Positions 1 to 8,772 of a stretch of 64,000 nucleotides of DNA are shown piece after piece. Under the pieces are notes generated by a model that made no database searches, was not told the origin of the DNA, and saw only the letters and a list, made by a program, of their open reading frames with translations. Source of the DNA: Chania multitudinisentens RB-25 (GTDB taxonomy: Bacteria; Pseudomonadota; Gammaproteobacteria; Enterobacterales; Enterobacteriaceae); assembly GCF_000520015.2 (NCBI RefSeq), contig NZ_CP007044.2:4092001-4156000 (forward strand). Reading direction: 5' to 3'. The position numbers and the translations under genes are program-made. Position 1 is the first letter of the stretch; every line of letters starts with the position of its first letter.

Positions 1-342
1 GTTACTCAGAAACAGCGTCGGCACCGATTTATACACATTAAGCTGTTTTGACGCATGAACCTGTGTGCCAACCCGGAAACTGTACCAAGGTTCAGATAAC
101 CCTACGGCCACCTCAATGGCACTCACGCCAACCACTTGTTGACGTTCAGTGTCTTCCAGCGCAAACAGGTAGCACTGTTCACTTTTCGGCAGTTCGCCTT
201 GCCAGGTTTTTAACGCCCGTTCAATACGTGCCGACAGGGTCGCTTCATTCTGCGGCAAAGAAGTCAGGCCAATACCGGATTTACTGGCGAGCGTCAGTAA
301 ATCAGCCAGATCGCGACGCGCTATAGGGCGAATAATCATCAT
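1..342 (-). CDS. astA: Arginine N-succinyltransferase AstA, N-terminal part (runs off left edge)
   Basis: AstA transfers succinyl from succinyl-CoA to arginine, the first step of the ammonia-producing AST pathway. Only the first 114 codons are in the window. They begin MMIIRPIARRDL and contain LPQNEATLSARIERA, a close match to E. coli AstA as I remember it. The start is the first ATG of an ATGATG pair (complement of 340-342), as in E. coli. It lies 109 bp downstream of astC on the same strand, the astC-astA order of enterobacterial ast operons. Identity is near certain. The rest of the gene and astDBE would lie to the left of the window. Confidence 0.93.
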   Translation of the reverse strand, partial: MMIIRPIARRDLADLLTLASKSGIGLTSLPQNEATLSARIERALKTWQGELPKSEQCYLFALEDTERQQVVGVSAIEVAVGLSEPWYSFRVGTQVHASKQLNVYKSVPTLFLSN

Positions 343-422
343 GATGCGAACCTCGAAAATCGTTTCCCTAACCGTCTTGCAAGTCAACCCGTTTTAGCTG
401 TGACTTGCTACCGCTAGGGATA

Positions 423-445
423 GGCCGCACCGCACAAGTGCGGCC
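423..445. other. Stem-loop between astC and astA
   Basis: A perfect 8-bp stem (GGCCGCAC and GTGCGGCC) with a 7-nt loop lies in the 109-bp space between astC and astA. No T-run follows on the minus strand, so it is unlikely to be a full terminator. It could stabilise the upstream mRNA or reduce read-through; that is inference. Confidence 0.5.
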
Positions 446-451
446 ACTTTA

Positions 452-1666
452 TCAACTGCAAATTCGCGCAATAGCACGTGCGAATCGCGCCAACCCTTCT
501 TTCACATCCTGTTCTGGGATGATCAGTGAAGGGGTAAAGCGCACCACATCCGGGCCTGCGATCAGGGCAATCACCCCTTCTTCGTTGGCCAGTTGGGTGA
601 TCTGTTTGGCTTTGCCTGCAAAATCCTTATTCAGTACGCACCCGATCAGCAAGCCACCACCGCGAATCTCCGCAAAAATCGGGTACTGCTGATTGATCTG
701 GTTCAACCCATCAATAAACCACTGGTGGCGCTGTTTTACCCCTTCCAGCACTGCCGGGGTATTAATCAGCGAGAACACCATCCCGGCTACGGCAGCCGCC
801 AGTGGGTTACCGCCGTAGGTCGTGCCATGCGTACCAACGCTCAACGTTGTTGCCAGCCTGTTGGTGGTGAGCATGGCGCCAATCGGGAAACCGCCCCCCA
901 ACGCTTTCGCAGTGGTCAGGATATCTGGCACCACCGCATACTGCATATAAGCATACAGATGCCCGGTGCGGCCCACGCCGGTTTGCACCTCGTCAAAAAT
1001 CAGCAGTGCACCATGGCGGTCGCACAGCTCACGCAGCCCTTGCAGGAACAGCGGATCGGCTGGCAATACCCCCCCTTCCCCCTGGATTGGCTCAACGATC
1101 ACCGCACAGGTTTGTGCATTAATCACTTCTGCCGCTGCGGCCAAATCGTTAAACGGCGTATGGATAATTCCACCGGGCAAGGGGGCAAAATCCTGCGAAT
1201 ACTTCGGTTGGCCACCTGCTGAAACGGTAAACAACGTGCGGCCATGGAAAGCATTATTGAACGCCACAATCTGGTTCTTTTCGCTACCGCTATTATCCAG
1301 AGCATATTTGCGCGCCAATTTCAGCGCGGCTTCGTTGGCTTCCGCCCCGGAATTACAGAAAAAGACTTTGTCGGCAAAGGTGGCGTCAATCAGCTGTTTT
1401 GCCAACCGCAGCACGGGTTCATTGGTATAACCGTTGCCTAGGTGCCATAGCTTGCCTGCCTGCTCAATCAACGTGGCTTTCACCTGTGGATGCGCATGCC
1501 CCAAAGCGTTCACGGCGATCCCGCCGGCAAAATCAATGTAAGATTTACCTTGTTGATCCCAAACCTGTGAACCTTCGCCCTGCACAAGAATAAAATCAGC
1601 AGGGGCATATACCGGTACCATCCAGTCATCGAAAGACTGACGGGTAACTGCAATTGGCTGTTCCAT
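452..1666 (-). CDS. astC: Succinylornithine transaminase AstC
   Basis: Class III PLP-dependent aminotransferase, 404 aa. It converts succinylornithine plus 2-oxoglutarate to succinylglutamate semialdehyde plus glutamate, the third AST step, and the family usually also accepts acetylornithine. Visible features are the phosphate-binding SGAEANEAA (about 106-114), FDEVQTG with the cofactor-contacting Asp (about 225), and TTAKALGGGFPIG with the Schiff-base Lys254. The length matches E. coli AstC (406 aa). It is first in the operon, directly before astA. That context separates AstC from its paralogue ArgD, which is not linked to astA. A sigma-54 promoter and ArgR-type palindrome lie upstream. Confidence 0.94.
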   Translation of the reverse strand: MEQPIAVTRQSFDDWMVPVYAPADFILVQGEGSQVWDQQGKSYIDFAGGIAVNALGHAHPQVKATLIEQAGKLWHLGNGYTNEPVLRLAKQLIDATFADKVFFCNSGAEANEAALKLARKYALDNSGSEKNQIVAFNNAFHGRTLFTVSAGGQPKYSQDFAPLPGGIIHTPFNDLAAAAEVINAQTCAVIVEPIQGEGGVLPADPLFLQGLRELCDRHGALLIFDEVQTGVGRTGHLYAYMQYAVVPDILTTAKALGGGFPIGAMLTTNRLATTLSVGTHGTTYGGNPLAAAVAGMVFSLINTPAVLEGVKQRHQWFIDGLNQINQQYPIFAEIRGGGLLIGCVLNKDFAGKAKQITQLANEEGVIALIAGPDVVRFTPSLIIPEQDVKEGLARFARAIARICS

Positions 1667-1915
1667 AGTGACCTCATAACTTCAGCAAAAGCTGAATTTT
1701 GACTGTAAGAGCCGTTCCTACACCGGAAGTAACACAAAAAACCTCTCGCTGAAGCGGTTTGCTGACCAACGATTATTCTCCTCACCGCCCGCCATGCAGA
1801 TACAAATCTGTTACATAAGATCGGTTTTTCGCTATATTTGCCGTATTTCTCGCCCGGAACGGGGAATAAATGTTAATGAACAGTTAAAATACATGTCATT
1901 TAATAAAGAGTGTAG

Positions 1916-1932
1916 AGCAGCTATCGTGCCAG
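1916..1932 (-). promoter_or_regulatory. Sigma-54 (RpoN) promoter for the ast operon
   Basis: On the minus strand the sequence is CTGGCACGATAGCTGCT. Against the -24/-12 consensus YTGGCACGRNNNTTGCW only one position differs (C for the first T of TTGC). It lies about 250 bp upstream of astC and points toward it. E. coli astC is known to be transcribed by sigma-54 with NtrC, so site and context agree. NtrC sites were not convincingly found. Confidence 0.78.
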
Positions 1933-1984
1933 ATTGGGTTTTTCAGTGAATTTTATAATTTTTTACGTTAAAACAACAAGTTAC

Positions 1985-2013
1985 AATGCATAAATATTCA
2001 ATATTTATGCATT
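1985..2013. promoter_or_regulatory. ArgR-type operator: 29-bp perfect palindrome
   Basis: A perfect inverted repeat with 14-bp arms around one central base. Within it TGCATAAATATTCA (1987-2000) fits the ARG-box pattern TGNATWWWWATNCA at every position. The centre is about 75 bp upstream of the -24/-12 element. ArgR is known to help activate the Salmonella ast operon. The palindrome is seen directly; assignment to ArgR is inference. Confidence 0.55.
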
Positions 2014-2313
2014 GCTAATGAATAATGGGAAAAATACGGTGTAAAATCACCATTGGCGGCGAAATCCTATTCAATCGCAGAATTCTTCTGTTTTTCTGAT
2101 CGCGCTCGCAAAAATAATTTGGCCCAAGAGAGGCTCTTGCGCACTTACGCCTCAAATTGGTGCATTGCATGCACTCAATGAGGGCAAACCACCCTCATGC
2201 CGCACCTAGGCTACCGCCACACTTTTTGCCTGCTCGCCGCCATACAAAATAAGCACCATTAGCTACACTTTGATTGCACCAATCCACGGTTCTCCGTTAT
2301 TTGAGGAGCCAGC

Positions 2314-3288
2314 ATGCCTAAGAAAGCCTTTGATCCCAGCCAACCCGCAGCGGAACACAACATTGCCGCTTTTCTGCACGTTTTGAATACCAGTGCGGCT
2401 AAACCGATAGAGCACATGAGGCCGAAAGAGGCCCGCAAAACATTGGAAGCCACCCAACGCAGCGTAGAGGTGCCGCTGCGTGACGTTGAGATTGAAGAAA
2501 AAACCATTCGCGCGTTAGGAAAAGACCTCCTGTTGCACATCGTGCGCCCTAGCAGAGTGAAGGGGAAATTACCGGCATTTATGTTCTTTCATGGCGGGGG
2601 CTGGGTATCAGGTGATTTCTCTACTCATGAACGGCTGGTGCGTGATTTGGTTTATCATTCTGGGGCCGCTGCCGTTTTCGTCAATTACAGCGCGTCACCA
2701 GAGGCGCACTATCCCACCGCCATTCATCAGGCTTACGCCGCCACGGAATGGGTGGCAGAATTTGGCGAAAAAATCAATGTTGATGGCACTCGCTTGGCCG
2801 TGGTGGGTAACAGCGTTGGCGGCAATATGGCAGCGGTAGTGAGCCTGATGGCCAAAGAGAAAGCCGCTCCGGCATTACGCTGCCAGATCCTGCTGTGGCC
2901 GGTGACACACGCCAGTTTTGATAGCGAGTCATATCATCAGTTCGCTGAAGGCTATTTCCTGACACGTAATAGGATGAAATGGTTTTGGGATAATTACCTT
3001 CCCGATAAAGCGCTGCGTAAAGAAGCCTACGCCTCTCCCCTCAATGCTTCACCGGAGCAACTGCAAGGTTTGCCACCGGCCCTGGTGCAAACCGCAGAAC
3101 TGGATGTGCTGCGCGACGAAGGTGAAGCTTATGCCCGCCTGCTGAACGCCGCTGGCGTTGAGGTTACCGCCACCCGGTATAACGGGTTGATCCACGATTA
3201 TGGTTTGTTAAACCCCATAGCCCATGTTCCAGCGGTACATGCCGCCCTCCACCAGGCCGGGCGGGCATTAAAGCATTATCTGTCTTAA
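2314..3288 (+). CDS. Alpha/beta-hydrolase esterase of the HSL (Aes-like) family
   Basis: 324 aa, predicted cytoplasmic carboxylesterase. The oxyanion-hole motif HGGGW is at 93-97, the nucleophile elbow GNSVGG has Ser167, and ELDVLRDEG (acid near Asp264) and LIHDYG (His294) complete the triad. This layout defines the hormone-sensitive-lipase family, which cleaves short acyl esters. The natural substrate cannot be told. It is monocistronic, running toward the MocR gene with 1 bp between the two stop codons. The ATG at 2314 follows TTTGAGGAGCC, a good ribosome site. There is no signal peptide. Confidence 0.85.
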   Translation: MPKKAFDPSQPAAEHNIAAFLHVLNTSAAKPIEHMRPKEARKTLEATQRSVEVPLRDVEIEEKTIRALGKDLLLHIVRPSRVKGKLPAFMFFHGGGWVSGDFSTHERLVRDLVYHSGAAAVFVNYSASPEAHYPTAIHQAYAATEWVAEFGEKINVDGTRLAVVGNSVGGNMAAVVSLMAKEKAAPALRCQILLWPVTHASFDSESYHQFAEGYFLTRNRMKWFWDNYLPDKALRKEAYASPLNASPEQLQGLPPALVQTAELDVLRDEGEAYARLLNAAGVEVTATRYNGLIHDYGLLNPIAHVPAVHAALHQAGRALKHYLS

Positions 3289-3289
3289 C

Positions 3290-4708
3290 CTATACCACCG
3301 GCTCCAATTCTCGGATCAGTCTGGCTAACGTCTTGATCGCCGTTTCATGTTTGTCGCTCCAGTCGAAAGACGCATTCAAGCGGAAACAGTGGTCAAAATG
3401 GTTGCTGGTGGTAAACATCCGCCCAGGGGCAATACTGACCCCCTCGGCCAGTGCGCGTTGATACAGCACCATGGCAGATTGCTCAGGCCGCAATTCCAGC
3501 CACAAAAAATAACCGCCAACCGGTTGGCTGACTTTGACCGTTGGCGGGAAATAATGGGCAATCGCCTGGCTCATCACACTTTGCCGCAAAGCCAGCAAAC
3601 GGCGTAAGCGGCGCAAATGGGTATCATACCCGCCGTGCAGCAGGTAATCCGCGATCGCCATTTGCATGGGTACGCTGGTTGAAACGGTACTCAACAATTG
3701 CAGCCGCTGGATCTGTGGCGCATAGCGCCCAGCCGCCACCCAACCCACACGGAACCCCGGTGCCAGGCATTTGGAAAACGACGAGCAATGCAGAATCTGG
3801 CCATCACTGTCCAGCGCTTTGGCTGGCAGCGGGCGATCGGCGGCAAAGTACAGTTCACCGTACACATCATCTTCAATCAATGAGATCTGGCGCTCATGCA
3901 GCAAGCTGACCAAGCGTTGCTTGTTCTTCTGGGGCATAGTGGCGCCCTGTGGATTCTGGAAATTGGTCATCAACCAGCAGGCTCTGATCGGGTACTGCTC
4001 CAGCGCTTGCTGTAACGAATCCAGATCGATGCCATCTTGCGGATGAGTGGCAATCGCCACTGCCTTCAACCGCAGGCGTTCCAAGGCCTGTAACGCGCCA
4101 TAAAATGCCGGAGATTCAATCGCCACATAGTCACCCGGCTGCGTCACCGCCTGTAGACTGAGGTTCAGTGACTCCATCGCACCGGCAGTGATCACGATCT
4201 CATCCGGCACCACCTGTATGCCACTCAATACGTAACGCTGGGCAATATGGCGACGCAAGGCCTCATTCCCTGGCGGCAGATTGGCTAACGAGTTGTGTGG
4301 GGTGAATTTGCGTGCCACACCGCTCAATGCTCGCGCCAACTTTGGCTGCATAAACAGCGTAGCATCAGGAAAAGCAGAACCAAATGGCACAATCTCTGGG
4401 TCTTTACACGCCTGTAACACGTCGAAAATAAAGGTGTTGATATCAACCTGTTCACTCAATAACAGCTTTTCACTACGCACCACCTGCGGCAGTGGCTGAG
4501 CATGGGCAGCCACGTAATAACCGGACTGTGGCCGGGCAACAATCCAGCCCTGGCTTTCCAGCAATTGGTAAGCTTGTACCACCGTCATCAAACTCAGCCC
4601 GGCGCGTTTACCACTTTCGCGTAGCGAAGGCAGCTTATCACCGGCACGCCATACCCCACTCTGGATTTGTTCGCGCACCTGCTGGGCAAGTTGTTCGTAT
4701 CTGGTCAT
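3290..4708 (-). CDS. MocR/PdxR-type GntR regulator with aminotransferase domain
   Basis: 472 aa. Residues 1-70 are a GntR winged helix (DKLPSLRESGKRAGLSLMTV). Residues 100-465 are a fold-type-I aminotransferase-like domain with NFQNPQG (249-255), EDDVYGELYF and SSFSKCLAPGFRVGW, whose Lys313 would carry PLP. MocR regulators use bound PLP or amino compounds as effectors and usually control neighbouring genes. It lies 144 bp beyond the last gene of the eight-gene lipid operon, on the same strand, so it could be its regulator or be partly co-transcribed. The target is unknown. Start ATG at 4708 encodes MTRYEQLAQQ, a normal MocR start. Confidence 0.85.
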   Translation of the reverse strand: MTRYEQLAQQVREQIQSGVWRAGDKLPSLRESGKRAGLSLMTVVQAYQLLESQGWIVARPQSGYYVAAHAQPLPQVVRSEKLLLSEQVDINTFIFDVLQACKDPEIVPFGSAFPDATLFMQPKLARALSGVARKFTPHNSLANLPPGNEALRRHIAQRYVLSGIQVVPDEIVITAGAMESLNLSLQAVTQPGDYVAIESPAFYGALQALERLRLKAVAIATHPQDGIDLDSLQQALEQYPIRACWLMTNFQNPQGATMPQKNKQRLVSLLHERQISLIEDDVYGELYFAADRPLPAKALDSDGQILHCSSFSKCLAPGFRVGWVAAGRYAPQIQRLQLLSTVSTSVPMQMAIADYLLHGGYDTHLRRLRRLLALRQSVMSQAIAHYFPPTVKVSQPVGGYFLWLELRPEQSAMVLYQRALAEGVSIAPGRMFTTSNHFDHCFRLNASFDWSDKHETAIKTLARLIRELEPVV

Positions 4709-4803
4709 GTGATCCCAATTACATTAACTGTTATAGGTAAAAATGAATTAATCAAAATTATTATAACTGTACTTTAGAGATCATTGCTCACTGAGCGCTG
4801 AAT

Positions 4804-4821
4804 AAAAAAAGCAACCGCTTT
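4804..4821 (-). terminator. Weak terminator after the lipid operon
   Basis: On the minus strand AAAGC-GGTT-GCTTT is followed by a run of T. The stem has only 5 bp but the U-tract is good. It lies about 35 bp beyond the end of the last desaturase gene and before the MocR gene, so it would partly separate the two. Confidence 0.45.
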
Positions 4822-4852
4822 ACTTAATTTTTACCACCTGGGCATGATGAAT

Positions 4853-5941
4853 CTACGGTTTGCGCCCCATTGCCGCCAGAAAACGCTGCTGCAATACCAG
4901 TAATGTTTTCAGATCCAGGCACTGATAATCCAAACCATATTGCGCAGCTACGTCGGCAATGATTCTGGCCAACGCTGGATAATGCCGGTGGCTCCAGTGG
5001 GGGAAGAGATGATGAGTCAGATGCAGATTGGCCCCGCCCAGCCAATACCCCAGCCATTGCGGGGAAGTCTGCCAGTCAAAAGTGGTGGAAAACACGTGCT
5101 GATACCAACCATGTTGTACCGCCGGAGCCTGATAAAACCGTGCTTTCGCCCAATGAGTGCCAACGATCAGCATGACAAACACCAGTGACGACAGCATCTG
5201 GCTCAACAAATAAACCAGCAAGACGGTCGTGATACCCAGCACGGGCGACATCAGCCACAGGGGTATTACCAATGCCAAGGTGAAATGAGCCAGTTTACTC
5301 AGCAGAAACATCCCCCAGCCTTGCGCCCCCTGAAGCCGCATTTTAGGGGTAATACGCGTTTTCCCAGCCCGATCCAGCCAATCAAATAGCCAGATGTAGT
5401 ACGGGAAGGTCAGCGCGGCCACAAGCGGCCAATAATATTGCTGCACCCGCATAAAGGCTTTGCGGCGCTGGAACGGGGTTTGCCGCAGCACGCCGTTAGC
5501 TTCAATATCGGGGTCGTAACCTTCGATATTATTGTAAGCATGGTGAAAAATAACATGCCGCACGCGCCAGCAATCGGCATCCAATCCTAATGGCATACTG
5601 ACAAAAAAGTTCAGCCAGTGGTTCAGGCTCGCTCGTTTGAAAAAGGCGTTGTGTGAAGCGTCATGCACCACGTTAACCGTCAGCATCATGGCGGAAAAGA
5701 TAAAACCGGCATACCAGCCGAAATAGGCCCAACCGTTGTGTTGCCGCAAACTGGCGTAATAGCAGAAGGCACACAGCAGGATCAGCACCAGCACCTTGGC
5801 GAACATCCCGCCGTCGGCAAAACGGTGATCGCCCCGTTGCGCCAGATAGGCCTGACTGGCGCGCACCAACACTTGGTTGATATGCCCGTTCTCACGCTGA
5901 AAAGCCAACGGGGGCAGCGGCGTCGTATCCGGCATTCGCAT
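4853..5941 (-). CDS. Membrane fatty acid desaturase (first of a tandem pair, last gene of operon)
   Basis: 362 aa. It has the three histidine boxes of the non-haem di-iron membrane desaturases: HDASH (93-97), HVIFHH (129-134) and HLTHHLFPHWSHRH near 310-325. Hydrophobic segments lie at about 50-90, 195-235 and 240-260. It belongs to the COG3239-like fatty acid desaturases, which introduce double bonds into acyl chains at the inner membrane using O2. It overlaps the upstream paralogue by one base (TGATG), implying coupled translation. The two proteins share the HRFAD segment, SLRQ and box spacing, so they are paralogues. Regioselectivity and acyl carrier cannot be read from the sequence. Confidence 0.88.
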   Translation of the reverse strand: MRMPDTTPLPPLAFQRENGHINQVLVRASQAYLAQRGDHRFADGGMFAKVLVLILLCAFCYYASLRQHNGWAYFGWYAGFIFSAMMLTVNVVHDASHNAFFKRASLNHWLNFFVSMPLGLDADCWRVRHVIFHHAYNNIEGYDPDIEANGVLRQTPFQRRKAFMRVQQYYWPLVAALTFPYYIWLFDWLDRAGKTRITPKMRLQGAQGWGMFLLSKLAHFTLALVIPLWLMSPVLGITTVLLVYLLSQMLSSLVFVMLIVGTHWAKARFYQAPAVQHGWYQHVFSTTFDWQTSPQWLGYWLGGANLHLTHHLFPHWSHRHYPALARIIADVAAQYGLDYQCLDLKTLLVLQQRFLAAMGRKP

Positions 5942-7032
5942 CAGGGTTGCCGCCCCATTTCACGCAAAAAACGCTGTTGCTGGCTCAAGAGTTCGCGGTA
6001 ACCAATGCAGCGATAATCCATACCATGCCGTGCAGCAACCTCGGCCAAGATCGCCGCCAGCGCCGGATAGTGACGGTGATTCCAGCCAGGGAACAGATGG
6101 TGAGTCAAATGGTAGTTCAACCCACCGGTAAAATGATGCAACCACAGCGGGGAAGTTTGCCAATCACAGGCCGTAGCAAAGTTGTGCCGATACCACCCTT
6201 GCGGCATTTTACCGCCCCCCGGCACGGCGTAAAACTCGGCCTGTGCCCAATGGGTGCCCAGCAGTAAAAACACTACCAGCAGCGAAGCCAGCATCTGGCT
6301 CAACAGATAGGCGAGCAGAACGGTTTGCCAACCAATGCCCTGCTGATGCCCAACTATCAGCGGGATCGCTAACACCACCAGCACGTGGCAGAGCTTGCTG
6401 GCGATAAATACGCCCCAGCCCTGGCGCCCGGCCAGAATGCCTTTGGCTGCCAACGGGGTTTTGCCCAAGCGATCCGACCAATCGAACACCAGAGCGATAT
6501 AGGGCAATGACAACGCAGCGATCAACGGCCAATAAGCATGCTGATAGCGCATATATGCCCGCCAGCGTTGGAAAGGGGTTTGGCGGAAAAAACCATTCTC
6601 TTCGGTATCCAAATCGTAATGTTCCACATTGGCATACACATGGTGATATTCCACATGCCGCACCCGCCAGTAATCAGGATCGACACCCAACGGAATGGTC
6701 ACCAACCGCCCCGCCAGGCGATTCACCCACGGCGTGCGCGCAAAGGCATTATGCGAAGCGTCGTGATTGACGTTCACGTTCAGCAACATGCCCATCATCA
6801 CAAATGCAAAGTAGCCCAACATAAACGCCAGCGCCTGCTGCTGCCGCAGGCTGAGCCAATAGAAAAACACGCACAGCACCAACAACACGATGGCTTTGAA
6901 CCAGCGTGTCAGATCGGCAAAACGGTGATCGTGCCGGGCGCTCAAATACGCATGCGCCCGGCGTTTCAGTTCCCGGTGGAATGCCTGTTCGCCGTCCGCC
7001 GGGTAAACCAGCGGTGGCAACACATCAGCCAT
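5941..7032 (-). CDS. Membrane fatty acid desaturase (second of a tandem pair)
   Basis: 363 aa from the ATG at 7032, encoding MADVLPPLVYP. I prefer it over the longer frame starting at 7104 because GGAGG stands just before it, and the longer start would lie deep in the upstream gene. Histidine boxes are HDASH (90-94), HVEYHH (126-131) and HLTHHLFPGWNHRH near the C-terminus, all intact. It is a paralogue of the next gene, so the operon carries two diverged desaturases probably acting at different positions or steps. It overlaps the upstream hydroxylase gene by 8 bp. Confidence 0.88.
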   Translation of the reverse strand: MADVLPPLVYPADGEQAFHRELKRRAHAYLSARHDHRFADLTRWFKAIVLLVLCVFFYWLSLRQQQALAFMLGYFAFVMMGMLLNVNVNHDASHNAFARTPWVNRLAGRLVTIPLGVDPDYWRVRHVEYHHVYANVEHYDLDTEENGFFRQTPFQRWRAYMRYQHAYWPLIAALSLPYIALVFDWSDRLGKTPLAAKGILAGRQGWGVFIASKLCHVLVVLAIPLIVGHQQGIGWQTVLLAYLLSQMLASLLVVFLLLGTHWAQAEFYAVPGGGKMPQGWYRHNFATACDWQTSPLWLHHFTGGLNYHLTHHLFPGWNHRHYPALAAILAEVAARHGMDYRCIGYRELLSQQQRFLREMGRQP

Positions 7033-8158
7033 GCGTTTTTTCCTCCGACAACCTGGGCAAGCGGCGGCCCCAGCCAACCGCAACGGCGCTACCGTGTAAA
7101 GCAATCATGCCGCTCACCATCAGCCAGTAAGGCTGATGCCACGCCAGCAGTAGCACCAGCAGTAAAGGAAACGCCAGCGCAACAGCGAACCAAACCCCCA
7201 CACCCCAATAACGGCCTTCCGCCATCCCACCCAGCGCCATTGCGCCAAGCGCCAGCAATACAAACAACGCGGCCTGCTCAGCAACCAGGCCATCGTAACC
7301 ATAGCCATAGCGGTAAACATAGCCCAATACCAGCGCGAACAGCAGCAGCGTACCGCTGACCATGCATCCTGCGGCACAGTGGAAACGCGCAGCCTTGGCC
7401 GAAGGCTGGAAAGGCAGCCTGAAATAACGCAGAAATGGCAGATTGCTGGCCCAGAACGGGTTCACCGAAGATTTATCCCCACGCACGCCATAGGCGAAGG
7501 GCTCCGTGGGCAACGCCGGGCCAAAAGTTCCGAACAGTTTGTCCCAGAAAATAAAGCTGCCGCCAAAATTACGGTTGGAATAAGCCAAATCGTTGACGTG
7601 GTGCACCCGATGATGCGCCGGAGTCACCAGGATTTTTTCCAGAAAACCAAGGCGGGGCGTCAACGCATTGTGGTTAAACAGTTGGATACCGTAGTGCAGG
7701 ATGGAAACCGTAATAAATACCGCTAGCGGCACGCCGGCCAGCGCCAGCAGCATAAAGAACGGGATCGAGGTCAACGAGGAATACCATGAATTGCGCACCC
7801 CCAGCGACAGGTTGAAGTTTTCCCCTTGATGATGCACCACATGCACCGCCCACAGCAGACGGAAACGGTGATGTAACCGGTGCAACCAGTAAAAACCAAA
7901 ATCCCAGGCCAACAGGGTAAACAGCCACACGGCCGCCGCTGGCCAATCGCTCAGCCAACCCTGATTATAATGGGTTACCACATAACCGTAGCAGGCGATC
8001 TCCAGGCCACGGAACAACCACAACATGATGTGCCCGGAATTGAGGTTGAAGATCACATCGTGCCAATCCACGCTGCCCCGATTTCTGCGTTGCAACAGCA
8101 GCGCCTCGCCCAGCACCACACACAGCATAAATACAATCGGTATTACAAGCTCGATCAC
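7025..8158 (-). CDS. Fatty acid hydroxylase / sterol desaturase superfamily protein
   Basis: 377 aa. It has the histidine clusters of the FA-hydroxylase superfamily: HRLHH (93-97), HVVHH (106-110) and HHRVHH (182-187), which bind a di-iron centre. Transmembrane segments lie near 1-22, 45-62, 75-92 and 130-160. An extra C-terminal part of about 120 residues (from about 255) contains four or so hydrophobic stretches and no catalytic motif. Relatives hydroxylate or desaturate lipids and sterols. Here, beside two acyl desaturases, oxidation of a fatty chain is the simplest reading. It overlaps the PAP2 gene by 4 bp and the desaturase by 8 bp. Confidence 0.82.
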   Translation of the reverse strand: MIELVIPIVFMLCVVLGEALLLQRRNRGSVDWHDVIFNLNSGHIMLWLFRGLEIACYGYVVTHYNQGWLSDWPAAAVWLFTLLAWDFGFYWLHRLHHRFRLLWAVHVVHHQGENFNLSLGVRNSWYSSLTSIPFFMLLALAGVPLAVFITVSILHYGIQLFNHNALTPRLGFLEKILVTPAHHRVHHVNDLAYSNRNFGGSFIFWDKLFGTFGPALPTEPFAYGVRGDKSSVNPFWASNLPFLRYFRLPFQPSAKAARFHCAAGCMVSGTLLLFALVLGYVYRYGYGYDGLVAEQAALFVLLALGAMALGGMAEGRYWGVGVWFAVALAFPLLLVLLLAWHQPYWLMVSGMIALHGSAVAVGWGRRLPRLSEEKTHG

Positions 8159-8772
8159 TGTTTCCCTCTTTGACGGCTCTTACCGCCCATCCATTGCATA
8201 CGCCAGCAGCCCCATCCTACCACCATCGCCAATGCTGCACCGCTCAGCAGATCAATAAACAGGTGACGGCGCAGTTGTAAAATCGAGAACGCAATCGCCA
8301 GCCCCCACGCCATCAGCAAGACGCTGCGCCATTTGTGTTGCGCATCGGCAGCCGCCCACACGGCCAACACCGTCAGGGCGATATGTAAAGAAGGCAGGCA
8401 GTTTTGCGCTGAGTCTACGCGGATTAATGCCGCTAATAAGCTTGAACTGGGCGAGTGGGCCTCGTTAAGCGGGTAATCCATGGTGGTCGGCCACAGCAGA
8501 TAAACCGCACCGGCCACCAGTGCGCTGAGCTGCATTGAGCTTCTGAGCCAAATCACCCGCTGCCGCGGGCAAATCAGATAGCACAGTGGAATAATGAGAA
8601 AAAACGACAGGTAGAGCCAGATAGCCTGCGGGTTGAAAGGAATGAGGCGATCCAGCCAGCCGGGAGCCAGCATATGCCCTGGCCCCTGCCAACGATCGGC
8701 GCTGTGGTAGACCAAACCGACAAAGCCCCAGCCAAGCAACATCTGCCATAAGCGGTACAGCACCTCTTGCAT
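8155..8772 (-). CDS. PAP2-family membrane phosphatase/phosphotransferase
   Basis: 205 aa from the ATG at 8772, which forms TAATG with the stop of the upstream gene; a longer frame to 8850 would lie inside that gene. PAP2 signature residues are NCLPSLH (His130) and RRHLFID (His170, Asp174), with about six hydrophobic segments. The first PAP2 motif (K-x6-RP) is not recognisable. The NCLPSLH form is more typical of inositol-phosphoceramide-synthase-like PAP2 members than of simple phosphatidate phosphatases. It might dephosphorylate a lipid phosphate or move a phospho-head-group in the operon pathway. That role is inference. Confidence 0.75.
   Translation of the reverse strand: MQEVLYRLWQMLLGWGFVGLVYHSADRWQGPGHMLAPGWLDRLIPFNPQAIWLYLSFFLIIPLCYLICPRQRVIWLRSSMQLSALVAGAVYLLWPTTMDYPLNEAHSPSSSLLAALIRVDSAQNCLPSLHIALTVLAVWAAADAQHKWRSVLLMAWGLAIAFSILQLRRHLFIDLLSGAALAMVVGWGCWRMQWMGGKSRQRGKQ

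Larger units (their letters stand above)
1667..2313. other. 647-bp intergenic region between astC and the esterase gene
   Basis: No credible gene. It holds the sigma-54 promoter (1916-1932) and the 29-bp palindrome (1985-2013). Further upstream is an inverted repeat, GTGCA (2160-2164) and TGCAC (2170-2174). A TGAGGG/CCCTCA pair lies around 2179-2195. The right part must also contain the esterase promoter, which I could not place. Confidence 0.6.

Noticed and set aside
2160..2174. GTGCATTGCATGCAC as a possible NtrC site
   Set aside because: NtrC sites have the order GCAC...GTGC; here the half-sites are the other way round, so it does not fit.
2211..2218. GGCGGTAG on the minus strand, the core of the ops/JUMPstart element
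   Set aside because: It lies between the ast promoter region and an esterase gene, with no polysaccharide genes downstream on that strand and no flanking JUMPstart sequence. Eight bases match by chance.
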